This document shows, one piece after another, positions 44,215 through 54,290 of a DNA stretch of 64,000 nt. The translations under genes were made by a program, and so were the position numbers. Positions within the stretch are counted from its first letter, which is position 1. Every line of letters begins with the position of its first letter. Location: assembly GCA_949358305.1 (NCBI GenBank), contig OX442315.1, positions 35,490,427 to 35,554,426 on the forward strand. Reading direction: 5' to 3'. This DNA is from Strigamia acuminata (Eukaryota; Arthropoda; Chilopoda; Geophilomorpha; Linotaeniidae). Under the pieces are notes generated by a model. It did no database searches and was not told where the DNA came from. It saw only the letters and a program-made list of their open reading frames with translations.

Positions 44215-47200
44215 TTATTTCGGCAACATGTCCGTCGAATGATCGTTTGGATCTTTGTGCTCTGTGACGGTGCACAAAGGTCGGCCGGCGTTTGGTCCTG
44301 ACCGGAAGCCAGGGTTGATGTGGAGCCACACTTGCTTGATGCGGTCCACACCATCCCTTCGTCCAAAACCCATCTCGAAATACTCCTGCGGGTCTTGAGG
44401 CGTAATTCGAGCGAACACCAGGCGTTGATGTAGGATCCACGGCTGTTGTTCCTTGATGTGGTTTTCCAGCCACGCGAGGACTCGGTTGCATAAATCCTCG
44501 CTGTTCTGGAGAATCGTTTTCGTCGCGCTCGTTATGTAGCAGAAGGCGTATAATGAGCGCAAACGTTGATAGGCGGTGAGGTGGGTGGCCATATTCGATC
44601 CCCTATCTCTCGGCGGCGAATCCTTTGGAGGAGGCGGAACTCGCGATCGTCTCTGTCGAGCCATTCCATCGGAGACGAGATGTTGCAGCTCGGTGCCTCG
44701 GTTGCACGGGAAACACTCGACGTTGCCGTGATGGCAGCGTGGAGTGGAGCTGCGGATGACGGTGGTGCGCCAGCGGGACGGGCGGTAGCTCGTTCTGCTG
44801 CGCGTCGCTGCTTCAGCGCAGCCCATTCCTGCCGTAGTCGAATGGCGGATCCAGCCGGAGTTTCGCCAGTCGCCTCGGCTTGTTGCGTCAATTCGGCGAG
44901 CATCGTTGGAGGATCGGGGCGAACTGACTCCCAGTCGTCCAGCAAGGCTCGTGGAAGCCCTAACGGCACGGTCCACAATCGAGTGGCGGCCGCCAGAGCA
45001 ATCTGTGGGTCGGGAAAGACTCCTTGGAACAGGATTCGAAGAAGTCCCTCCGACAACTTCCTGTTCATCTTCTGCAGCGTCCGTTGCAGTTGCTTGTCGG
45101 ACTTGCACGACGCAAGCTCTCGGGCAAGCCATTGCCATTCTTTCTCTCCTTCGCGGATCTGAGCGAGTTGGTATTCGTCCAGATGCGCGAGGTACATCGT
45201 TTGGGCTGTCTCGGGAAACGATGAGAATCGCCTCCAGAGATCAGCGCACTCCTGTGCGGGAAATGGTTCTTGAGAGACGTATCCCTCAAAACGGATGACC
45301 GATGTCACGTGTGGCACGGGCACCGATGGGTCTGGTCGCATGTCGCTGGTGACTGGACGGCAAGCGAACGGCAAAGAGGTGTTGACGTCTCCTTGACCGG
45401 CTTGCAATGCGGCGATGCGTTGATCTTCCTTCGCTATCTCGTCCGACCAGTCAATCCGGCCGGAGGAGGAAGCGCTAAGCTGTGAAGCGTTGGACTTTTC
45501 TTCACGCGACGAGAGTGAACTCCTCGTGGAAGATTGGCGCGATTGCACTCGAGGTCGGCTTCGGGATGTGGGTCTCGACACGGACTTCGTGTTGGCGTGT
45601 TCTGCGCCGTCTACTTCAATATGAGTTCTAACTTTATGTTTTAATTATGTTATTCGATATTTTATCCATTAATTATTATATCTCGATGTATTATTTATAT
45701 TTCGTACCGTAATTCTTATTTCCGATTGTATTTGTATGCATTGGCACAATGCGTCTCATTATTTGTCGTTATGTACACGGCACATTGCTATGCCTAGCAA
45801 TTCGATTATAGTTTGATGTTAATTATTAACGCCAGATGGCGTTTATGTTGTTTCACTTTTCCAAGATGGCGACCGATAGTCGCATTTCGTTTTTCTCATC
45901 CAAATCTGGATTATGTTGTAAGTTTATTGTTTATCCATTAAATTTTATTGTTTTATAAGCGTTTTTGCTTCCTTTGCACGTCTATTATAAGTGCAAACCA
46001 CTTTCACGGCGATTCCTATCGCCATTTCCGCGCACGTCGTGCAGACGTCGCCTCGTATAGTGGCAAAGTGCGCCCGGGTCGGTCGCCGCCATTGCCTCTA
46101 TTTTCTCGTCGTTTCCTTTATTTTGCACGACCATTTCGTGCCGTGTTTCCACCTCTGCTACAGTTGGTAGCAGAGGATGGTTGCTTTCCTCAAAAAGCAC
46201 TCTCCGCTGCGCTAATATCGCAACATTTCGCGAATTTTCGCGATTTGCGGCGAATTTTTGTCTTTTCAGGTCTCGACGAATTTTCACGACGATTTTGGAC
46301 GTTCACACGACGTTTCCAGACGTGGACCAACGTTTGGATACACGCAACATCAACGTTTTCGCCGATAATCCGGAAATTCTCGCGGGTTTCGCGGTTTTTC
46401 CGAAATTCTTTTGTATTTTTTCAGATTTTTCGATTTTCGTCACGCTTACGTGGCGTAATCACCGAGAAACGGATCGAATCCGCTGCTTTCACCCCGGTGT
46501 GTTAGCAGTATCGCCGATTTTGATTTTGCGACGATTTTCCTCGTTAATTCGAGAAGATTTCGGATTTAAATCCGAAATAGCGCTTTTCGGTGGTTTTTCT
46601 ATAAAACCACGCCCGTGTTATCTGATTGCACGAGGTTGTGTGTGCAAACACACAACAGATTCACCTATTTCGCCTAATTTCGAAATTATATTGTTAGTAA
46701 CTAAGATAGATTTAGCATTTTGGTTGGGTCCTTTAGAATCCACTTTGCCCTTTTGTCTAGTCAGGCAAGCAAAGTGTGTATTCCCAGTTAAGGCTTTCTC
46801 AGGGCCACCTAACGTTTCCGTGACCCCAGGTGGTTTGCAAAGGGCGTTAGGGAGATACTTAACTGGGGTTATTTGTGCCAATTGTAGCATTGGCATCCCC
46901 GTCTTGGTTTCCGCATTGACAGTGCTTCGGTTTAAGTGCGACGATAAGTGCTCCGTGATAAAAGTGCATCAAACTCTCGTGCTACAGTTACGTTTGTGCT
47001 TCGTTTCACAACACCATTTTGCCAGTGCCATTCTCAATTCCACGATATTTTTGCGTTTGTGTTTCGACGACCACCAAAATGCAGACGTCCGAAAACACCG
47101 TGTCTCGAGTGCCAATCCTCGCAGTTGGCAACTATGAAATGTGGGCCCGTAGTATGAAAATGCTACTGAAGTCAGAAGGGCTGTGGACCCACGTTACCGA

Positions 47201-50200
47201 AGAGGACGAGGAGGATTTCAAGAAAACGGCAAATGACAAAGAACTTAAAAAATATAAGCGCCGTAAGGACAAGGCGTTGGGCCTCATCTATGGTTTCGTG
47301 TCTGAGCCCAAAAAGTCAGCGTTGGACTCCGCCAATACGCCCAAAGAGGCATGGGACACTTTATCCAAAATATATGCCCCAAGCTCTCGCGCTCGAAAGG
47401 CGGCCTTACGGCGAGAATTCCTCCACATGAAATTGGAACGGAACGAGGAAATGGCGGATTTTCTGGGAAGGGTCGATTACCACGCCAGGAAGCTAGAAGA
47501 TATTGGGGAGAAAGTTTCACCTGATCACCTGGCGTACCAGTACCTAGACATGCTGCCAGCTGAATATTCCCAGGTGTCATTCGCCATTTACCATTGGGAA
47601 GATCCAATATTCACACCCCAAAAAGTGTCCGAACAACTCCTTTCGGAGTATATGCGTCAAAAATCTTATTCGTCCCGGGATTCGACATCCGCATCATCTT
47701 CTCACGCGTACTCGACGGACCAGCGTTCCCGTTCTCGGGGTCAACGTCCATTGTCGTCCATCAGATGTTTCAACTGCGGAGAAATGGGGCACTACGCGAA
47801 CAAGTGTCCCCAGCCTCGAAAAGGCCAGTCACCGGCCCCATCCGCGGCTTTCCAACGTCCGTCCAGGAGTAAAAGCCGAAATCGAGGCAAGAATAATCCC
47901 AACAAATCGAATGACGGGCGCCCAAGAGGAAGTTCACAAGCAAAGAGAGAATCGAACTTTTTCGTGCATGCGCCACCACAGATCATCGAAATGCCCGCAG
48001 CCCACTTCATGCAGTCGCACGAATGGATCGTGGACTGCGGGGCAACAGATCATGTGTCCCACGTCGCATCGTGGTTTACCAGTTTTGTCAAAGTCGTGCC
48101 CTTTGACATCGAATTGGGCCAAGGCACTTCTCAGGTGACTGGTAAAGGAACGGTGCGAATTGAAACTTTAATCGATGGATGCGAGTGTGCAGTCAATTTG
48201 CACGACGTGTTATATGCACCGAACTTTGAAGCAAATTTAATCTCGGTGTCGAAAATCGATAAACACGAGCATCACATCCATATTTACAAAGGACGAGTGG
48301 ACATCTACAAGGCAGATTTTCGTTATCCTGTTCTCCGAGCCAAAGAAAAGAGCGGTCTATACTACGTGGATGGCTTGTGCCCACCGGTGTCTTCGACAGC
48401 AAATGCGACGACAAGTGCGATTTCTGTTTCGAATCCTCTGCCTCCGATAAAGACTTTAGTCACGGTTGAGGAAGACTTCATCAAAGTCCCGAAATCCAGA
48501 AAGAAACCGAAGGAACGCGAGTTGACAGATTTTGGGTTTGAGTTTCCTCCATTATCACAGAAAGCCCAAACACTTCCTGTTCCAAAATCTCCTCCCATTC
48601 CCGCACCTGTCCCGACATCGCACCAAGCCAATCCAGAGCCTCCCTCACTCCAATCCTATACTGACATATTAAAGTCAATCCCTTTTGCACATGTTCCTCC
48701 TCCTCCTCCTCCTGAACTCAAACAGAAGAAGGTGGCTGCACCAACTGCAAAGAAGGACGCAACGGGTATTTGGCACAGTCGACTTGGCCATCTCCACACG
48801 AATGCGATGAAATTACTCGCGGCCAATGACCAAGTCTACGGCATCGAACCAAGCGAGGTTGCGAAGGAATTGACCTGCAACCATTGCAGGGTAGCCAAGT
48901 CAACTAAGGCATCTCACAAGCCCGATGATCGTCCTATAATGACAAAAGCGTTAGATCTCCTCCACATGGATCTGTGGGGCCCACATCAAACCACTTCGTT
49001 CGGCGGCGCTCGATACATTTTCACCATTATTGACGACGCAACCCGATATACGTGGATGTTTCCCCTGGCTCAAAAATCCCAGACTTTCGAATGCTTCAAG
49101 GATTTTGTTTCCCGTATCGAGCGAGTGGCAGACACTCGAGTTAAGGCAATTCGAACGGACCGGGGCGGAGAATTCCTATCAAACGAATTCGTCGATTACC
49201 TACGTAAAAGTGGCATTCAGGGTCAACGTACGAACCCATCGAGCCCCCAGATGAACGGCACGGCCGAAAGAATAAACCGAACAATGGCCGACTTCATGAG
49301 AGCAACTCTGGACGAAACTCGTTTACCCGAGGAACTTTGGGCAGAAATGTCGGTTTCGTTTGCGTACATCAAAAATCGTTGCCCCCATTCACGTTTGAAG
49401 AACGAAGTCCCGTATGTTCTGTGGAGACAACGTGCATTATCGGTTCGGCATCTACGTAAACTCGGATCGAAATGCTGGGTCCACTTTACAGCGCCTGGAC
49501 GTAACAAGTTGGCACCCCGCGCCTGGGAGGGTTATCTCGTCGGTTATGCGACATCAACACGCGGCTATCGGGTGTGGAACCCGGTTGATAACAAAGTGAT
49601 TGAGTCGATACATGTGCAAATCGACGAACGACAATCTTTTCGACGCACGCAACGTGCCCCTAATCCGAATCGTGAATCTACTGTTGAACTCGAACCCGAA
49701 ACGCCAATTACGCCGTCGTCACATGTCAAGTTTGACGACAAAGTACAATACGCGAAATGGACGCCTCTTTCTGATTCCGAGGATGAGGGATCTTCAACGG
49801 AATATGATTCGGATGATAGCGACGCAGACAGCCAAAAGGGTACTGCTGCACCACGTCAAGTGTCCCCGCCGCCTGGCTTTGCTGCTCTGCCACCTCCTTC
49901 GACGGGTGCGACACCGTCAGCTACTCCAACTACTACGCCAGCACCGTCTACGGGTACGACACCGACAGCTACTCCTACTGCTTCACCTCCGGGATCCCCA
50001 ACAAGATTTGTAGCCGTTAGAAGAGGCTCTGGGGCAACACATCCAATAGCTGCTGCTCCGATAATCGTCCCTACGGCTCATACCACGTACAAGTCACGTG
50101 TGGTGGGTGGAAATAACCCCTTCAGCAATTGGGTTAGAGAGGAGCATCTCCGCAAAGACCAGGTTCCGGGACAGATCAAGATCGATGTTTACTACTTCCC

Positions 50201-53200
50201 GAAACCCGGAGTCCGCTTGCGTTCGAAACCCGATATTCAGAAATATTGCGACGCTGAAGGGATTCTATACGATGAAGATCTTTTCTTCTTTGGAAATATG
50301 GAGCATCAACTCCCACCGATGCCGAATCTTCCACCACCGCAACGACATGTTGCGCACTTTTGCCGCCGAGAACCGGGTTCCTATGCAGAGGCTGTTAAAT
50401 TCCCGGATGCCCCCCAATGGCAGGATGCCATAAGTGAAGAACTGGGGACATTCGAGAAGAGAGGAGTCTACGAGGAAGTCCCGAAACCCGCAAATACGAC
50501 CATACTCGGCTGCAAGTGGATTTTCAAATTAAAATCGGACGCATCGGGACAGATTATGAGATACCGCGCTAGATTAGTCGCGCAAGGTTTCAGACAGACT
50601 CTCGGCGTCGACTACGACGAGGTCTTCAGCCCGGTGGTGAACTTCGTATTAATCCGATTTTTCTTCTGTCTCCTCGTGATTCTCCAAGGTTGGAAAGACG
50701 CACACCTTGATGTGAAGTGTGCTTACCTTTACGGGGAGCTCGAACACCGAGTATATATGCGAATTCCCGCCGGTGCCTATTGTTCGAACCCGGATAACGT
50801 CTGGCTTCTCGTTAAATCACTGTACGGTCTCCACCAATCTGGCCGTCAGTGGTACGAAAAGTTAGACGAAACGCTACGAGGACTCGGATTTCGTAAACTT
50901 CCCGCGTGCAATTGCGTGTATGTTTTTGGAACGTCGGCAGTGATGCTTGTCTACGTGGACGACATCGTTTTGTTCTACTCGACTGACAACATCCTTGATC
51001 GCATCATCCGACTGATTTCATCGAAATTCGAGATCGTTAACCTCGGGCCAATTTCGAGATTACTAGGCGTCGACTTCATCAGATCCGCGGGGAGGGTGTT
51101 TATCATCCAACGTTCTTACATCGAAAAGTTGTTGAAGAAATTCGAGATTACAGCGGATAAGATGATTAAAGTCCCCGTCACACCAGGAACGACCCTGAAG
51201 AAGGGCTCCACCGAGAACTTATCCGATTTTCCATATCGATCGTTAATCGGTTCTCTGCTATTCCTGGCTTCTCGAACTCGACCCGACATCCAGTACTCCG
51301 TCATCGCGTTATCGCAATATAACAATTGCTACGACAAAACCCATATTCGCGCCCTTCTCCAGGTTCTCCGTTATGTCGCGAATACGGCCGATTACGCGAT
51401 CGAATTATCCGGATGTACGACTAGCCAGTTGTGGGCATACACCGACGCTTCTTGGGCCTCCGAAGTCGAAACATCTCTTAGCTTCGGGGGATTCATAACT
51501 TACATCGGCAACGTCCCCATCGGGTGGGCGGCCAAGAAGCAGTCTTCCGTCGCGTGCTCGACGATGGAAGCGGAGTTCATCGCCCTCGTCGAGTGCGTGA
51601 AGGAACTCTACTGGCTTGATCACGTCTTTTCTCAACTCCCGTTTCTAAACCGCATGTCTCGACCTCTCGTCTATTCGGATGCTTTAGCATCCATCCAGTT
51701 TACGTCGAATGACGTAGAGAACGCGAAAACCAAACACATTCGCGTTAAGTATCACTGGTTGCGGGAGTGGTATCTGGCAAAGTGCTTCGATTTACGGAAG
51801 GTCCCCGGTGAAACGAACGTAGCAGATATTTTCACCAAATGGCTCGGATCGGAGCGACTCCGAACACTCACCGCGGGAATCTTCTGCCAGTAACCGATGA
51901 AGACATCTTTATTTTTCCCATCGTTTTTCGGACAATCCTGAGTTATTTTTCCCGGATTTGAGGTTTTATCGTGTAGTTAGATTGGGAATTCCGAGCTTAG
52001 TAAGTGATGTTAACGATAGTACCCGACACGATAATTCCGAAATTTTTATTGTTTTCTTTTTCTGATTTGACACCGAAAGATCCCGTGTTCTATTTAAGTT
52101 CTTAATTCTACTTCAACTCATTTTGAAGTATGGAGGGGTTTGTTGGCGTGTTCTGCGCCGTCTACTTCAATATGAGTTCTAACTTTATGTTTTAATTATG
52201 TTATTCGATATTTTATCCATTAATTATTATATCTCGATGTATTATTTATATTTCGTACCGTAATTCTTATTTCCGATTGTATTTGTATGCATTGGCACAA
52301 TGCGTCTCATTATTTGTCGTTATGTACACGGCACATTGCTATGCCTAGCAATTCGATTATAGTTTGATGTTAATTATTAACGCCAGATGGCGTTTATGTT
52401 GTTTCACTTTTCCAAGATGGCGACCGATAGTCGCATTTCGTTTTTCTCATCCAAATCTGGATTATGTTGTAAGTTTATTGTTTATCCATTAAATTTTATT
52501 GTTTTATAAGCGTTTTTGCTTCCTTTGCACGTCTATTATAAGTGCAAACCACTTTCACGGCGATTCCTATCGCCATTTCCGCGCACGTCGTGCAGACGTC
52601 GCCTCGTATAGTGGCAAAGTGCGCCCGGGTCGGTCGCCGCCATTGCCTCTATTTTCTCGTCGTTTCCTTTATTTTGCACGACCATTTCGTGCCGTGTTTC
52701 CACCTCTGCTACACTTCGAATGTCTTTTTGGCGGCGTCGGCTCGCGTCGGTGATGTGAGCGATGACGAGTCTTCTGGAGTGGAGGTAACCCTCCAATGGC
52801 GCCTTCCCCCGACGACTGTGTTGGGGAGGAGCGACGGCCACTGTAGGGCGACCTCGATGATCATGACCTCGACGTGGAGCGCGGTGGCACCACGTGGATG
52901 GTGGAAGCGACCTGTACCCGGGGCTCAGGCTCTGGATACGGGTTTGGCACGAAATCAGCATGGAAACATCCGCCCATGGCTAGCTGATGCATCTCCGATT
53001 GGCATGTCGGCACCCAACGTTTCTTTCCGTCCGTTGTTACACGGAAAGATTCGTGGTAGAGGCGTACAACCTCGGCCTTGGTTTGATCAAGACGTTGGAA
53101 GATGTCCTCCAAAATCTGTCGACGCTCCCACGCAGGAGCGTTGAAGTAACGGCGATGGTCTCGCGTTTCTTGAGCGATCACTGTGAAGGCGAAGTCGAGC

Positions 53201-54170
53201 AACACGTTTCGCAGTGGTCCGAAGGTGTCGCGCTTCATTGCCCACTCGAGGGCGTCGCGATGACCGAATCCATCGATTAAATAGGCGTTCCGAAACTTCG
53301 TTCCCCATCGCTTGTTTAAGGCCTTGGAGAACTTGTGTCGGGCCGCCCAAAACGGTAGTCTTCCTTTAGACTTTATGATCTCCGGTGGCAAAGCGTGTCG
53401 CCAGACACCAGGAGCTGTCGGAACATCGGGATGCAGCTCGAGATGCGTTTCCCGAAGCTGGATGATCTGTAAAATATTCGAAGAAATAATTAAAATCCAT
53501 TTTTTCGTTAAAATTAATCATTTCCGAATTTTCAGTGAATAAAATCACGGGTGAGATTTCATTCGACAGTTTAGATTCGTTAAACTTTTCAAAATATTTG
53601 AAAAATCGTGAAAAACGTTGTTTCCGACGGCTATGTTTCAGTGTTTGGAGCGTTACCATAGCAACGCCTCAAAAATGAGACACAGCGCCATCTGATGATA
53701 AAAATGGCGGCGCCTTCTTGCGAAGGCGTTACCAACGAACTTTTCGCTTTTTCCGAGTGAAAATGCACTTTTAATTACTTTTCATGACTGAAAGGTAATT
53801 TTATTTTAATTTATTTACCCGGTCGTGTCTCTGTGCGCGAGTTTCGCCGTTTGGATCGGCGAATAGGCCTCCTCGAAGTTGTGGTCGGGGCGGCGTGACT
53901 GGCAAACGGGCAGCAGCGTCGGCCAGAGCGGCTTGAGCTTCGGCGGACGCTTCGGCGGACTCTTCGGTGACATCCACGGATGCATTCGAAGTGTTTGCGG
54001 AACCAAGCAGCGTCGAATTTGTTTCTAATTCGAGGCTGTTGGCGCCGGCTTCGCTTCCTTCTTTCGGTTCCTCTCCTTCCATTTGAACGACTAATCCAAA
54101 TGGAAAAGAAAAAACGAAAATTAATTTATTAGTTTTTCTTTGGAAAATTCCAAAGAAAAAACTACTTACA
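44215..54170 (-). CDS. Spliced accessory gene (ORF3) of the Gypsy element, split by the Copia insertion
   Basis: It lies in the env position, after integrase. On the minus strand I infer a leader exon ending at 54170, a 79-bp intron (54169-54091, gtaagtag ... attag), a coding exon 54090-53819 (ATG at 54082, 88 codons, EGEEPKEGSEAG start, Ala/Glu-rich), an intron 53818-53467 (gtaaat ... tacag), then a long exon from 53466 to the Copia site at 52719, continuing at 45589. The long exon reads PFWAARHKFSKAL, then a Ser/Arg-rich region, and on the far side of Copia the same frame goes on (SVSRPTSRSRPRVQS) to a stop at 44532. One TGA at 52863-52861 interrupts the Ser/Arg-rich part, and the last ~110 codons appear to move to another frame that ends at 44215. 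I see no signal peptide, membrane anchor or envelope features. Family unknown. Confidence 0.6.
45590..46162 (+). repeat. Copia 5' LTR
   Basis: 573 bp from tgttggcg to gctaca. AT-rich in the first half and GC-richer in the second half. It contains several ccaagatggcg/cgccatt-type motifs that resemble YY1 sites (also seen in the Gypsy LTR). Confidence 0.95.
46165..46182 (+). other. Copia primer-binding site, initiator-Met tRNA
   Basis: Two bases after the LTR, tggtagcagaggatggtt is an exact 18-base complement to the 3' end of animal initiator tRNA-Met as I remember it (AACCATCCTCTGCTA plus CCA). Whole 3'-end priming is used here rather than the half-tRNA priming known from Drosophila copia. 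Confidence 0.88.
46183..47078 (+). other. Copia untranslated leader
   Basis: About 900 bp between primer site and start codon, rich in cgcga/tttcg motifs (gcgaattttcgcgatttg near 46230). It is open in some frames, but none extends into the Gag-Pol frame and no family similarity is visible. It may hold packaging signals. Confidence 0.5.
47079..51893 (+). CDS. Copia Gag-Pol polyprotein (1604 aa, intact)
   Basis: The ATG at 47079 in the context accaaaATG is chosen; upstream in-frame codons lack an ATG. Order: Gag region (WDTLSKIYAPSS, about residues 15-210), zinc knuckle CFNCGEMGHYANKC near 230, protease WIVDCGATDHVSH near 316, pre-integrase/HHCC (IWHSRLGHLH ... CNHC), integrase core (LLHMDLWGP, RTDRGGEF, NGTAERINR), a Pro/Thr-rich spacer, reverse transcriptase (KWIFKLKSDASG, HLDVKCAYLYGEL, VYVDDIVLF) and RNase H (YTDASWASE, STMEAEFIALVECVKELYW). 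The protease triad is D-C-G instead of D-S/T-G. One frame covers Gag and Pol, so there is no frameshift signal; Gag excess must be reached another way. Confidence 0.95.
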   Translation: MQTSENTVSRVPILAVGNYEMWARSMKMLLKSEGLWTHVTEEDEEDFKKTANDKELKKYKRRKDKALGLIYGFVSEPKKSALDSANTPKEAWDTLSKIYAPSSRARKAALRREFLHMKLERNEEMADFLGRVDYHARKLEDIGEKVSPDHLAYQYLDMLPAEYSQVSFAIYHWEDPIFTPQKVSEQLLSEYMRQKSYSSRDSTSASSSHAYSTDQRSRSRGQRPLSSIRCFNCGEMGHYANKCPQPRKGQSPAPSAAFQRPSRSKSRNRGKNNPNKSNDGRPRGSSQAKRESNFFVHAPPQIIEMPAAHFMQSHEWIVDCGATDHVSHVASWFTSFVKVVPFDIELGQGTSQVTGKGTVRIETLIDGCECAVNLHDVLYAPNFEANLISVSKIDKHEHHIHIYKGRVDIYKADFRYPVLRAKEKSGLYYVDGLCPPVSSTANATTSAISVSNPLPPIKTLVTVEEDFIKVPKSRKKPKERELTDFGFEFPPLSQKAQTLPVPKSPPIPAPVPTSHQANPEPPSLQSYTDILKSIPFAHVPPPPPPELKQKKVAAPTAKKDATGIWHSRLGHLHTNAMKLLAANDQVYGIEPSEVAKELTCNHCRVAKSTKASHKPDDRPIMTKALDLLHMDLWGPHQTTSFGGARYIFTIIDDATRYTWMFPLAQKSQTFECFKDFVSRIERVADTRVKAIRTDRGGEFLSNEFVDYLRKSGIQGQRTNPSSPQMNGTAERINRTMADFMRATLDETRLPEELWAEMSVSFAYIKNRCPHSRLKNEVPYVLWRQRALSVRHLRKLGSKCWVHFTAPGRNKLAPRAWEGYLVGYATSTRGYRVWNPVDNKVIESIHVQIDERQSFRRTQRAPNPNRESTVELEPETPITPSSHVKFDDKVQYAKWTPLSDSEDEGSSTEYDSDDSDADSQKGTAAPRQVSPPPGFAALPPPSTGATPSATPTTTPAPSTGTTPTATPTASPPGSPTRFVAVRRGSGATHPIAAAPIIVPTAHTTYKSRVVGGNNPFSNWVREEHLRKDQVPGQIKIDVYYFPKPGVRLRSKPDIQKYCDAEGILYDEDLFFFGNMEHQLPPMPNLPPPQRHVAHFCRREPGSYAEAVKFPDAPQWQDAISEELGTFEKRGVYEEVPKPANTTILGCKWIFKLKSDASGQIMRYRARLVAQGFRQTLGVDYDEVFSPVVNFVLIRFFFCLLVILQGWKDAHLDVKCAYLYGELEHRVYMRIPAGAYCSNPDNVWLLVKSLYGLHQSGRQWYEKLDETLRGLGFRKLPACNCVYVFGTSAVMLVYVDDIVLFYSTDNILDRIIRLISSKFEIVNLGPISRLLGVDFIRSAGRVFIIQRSYIEKLLKKFEITADKMIKVPVTPGTTLKKGSTENLSDFPYRSLIGSLLFLASRTRPDIQYSVIALSQYNNCYDKTHIRALLQVLRYVANTADYAIELSGCTTSQLWAYTDASWASEVETSLSFGGFITYIGNVPIGWAAKKQSSVACSTMEAEFIALVECVKELYWLDHVFSQLPFLNRMSRPLVYSDALASIQFTSNDVENAKTKHIRVKYHWLREWYLAKCFDLRKVPGETNVADIFTKWLGSERLRTLTAGIFCQ
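52128..52140 (+). other. Copia polypurine tract
   Basis: The purine-rich run gtatggaggggtt lies directly before the 3' LTR at 52141. It is short but in the right place for plus-strand priming. Confidence 0.7.
52141..52713 (+). repeat. Copia 3' LTR
   Basis: 573-bp repeat of 45590-46162 with no difference noticed. It is followed by the target duplication cttcg and the remainder of the Gypsy accessory gene. Confidence 0.95.
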
Positions 54171-54290
54171 ATTGAAGATTCGGGAGAATTTATCCAACGG
54201 TTTCTCTTTTGGTTTTGGGGATGAGCACTTAGCACACGTGTGAGATCGAAGTGAACTCAGACGCGAAGTGATCGTTTCAAATACCGGAAG

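Larger units (their letters stand above)
45590..52713 (+). mobile_element. Complete Ty1/Copia LTR retrotransposon nested in the Gypsy element
   Basis: 7124 bp with two 573-bp LTRs (tgttggcg ... gctaca) that I could not tell apart, a 5-bp target duplication cttcg (45585-45589, 52714-52718), an initiator-Met primer site, one intact Gag-Pol frame and a purine-rich tract. Integrase precedes reverse transcriptase, as in Copia. It disrupts the accessory gene of the host Gypsy element and is the youngest layer in the window. All parts needed for transposition are present. Confidence 0.96.

Noticed and set aside
44566-45298. Plus-strand frames of 130-198 codons over the Gypsy accessory gene
   Set aside because: They are shadows of the minus-strand frame, a consequence of high GC content.
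46181-47137. 318-codon frame in the Copia leader
   Set aside because: It overlaps the real start codon in another frame, has low-complexity F/R/S content and no Gag features.
49600-50013. Arg/Leu-rich frame within Copia pol
   Set aside because: It is a shadow of the Pro/Thr-rich spacer of the polyprotein in another frame.
53366-53659. 97-codon minus-strand frame
   Set aside because: Most of it is the AT-rich second intron of the accessory gene; only its last part overlaps the real exon, in the wrong frame.
54091-54235. Hydrophobic stretch (IFVFSFPFGLVV) as a membrane anchor or envelope-like start of the accessory gene
   Set aside because: It is better explained as a 79-bp intron with gtaagtag donor and attag acceptor; translation then starts at the ATG at 54082.
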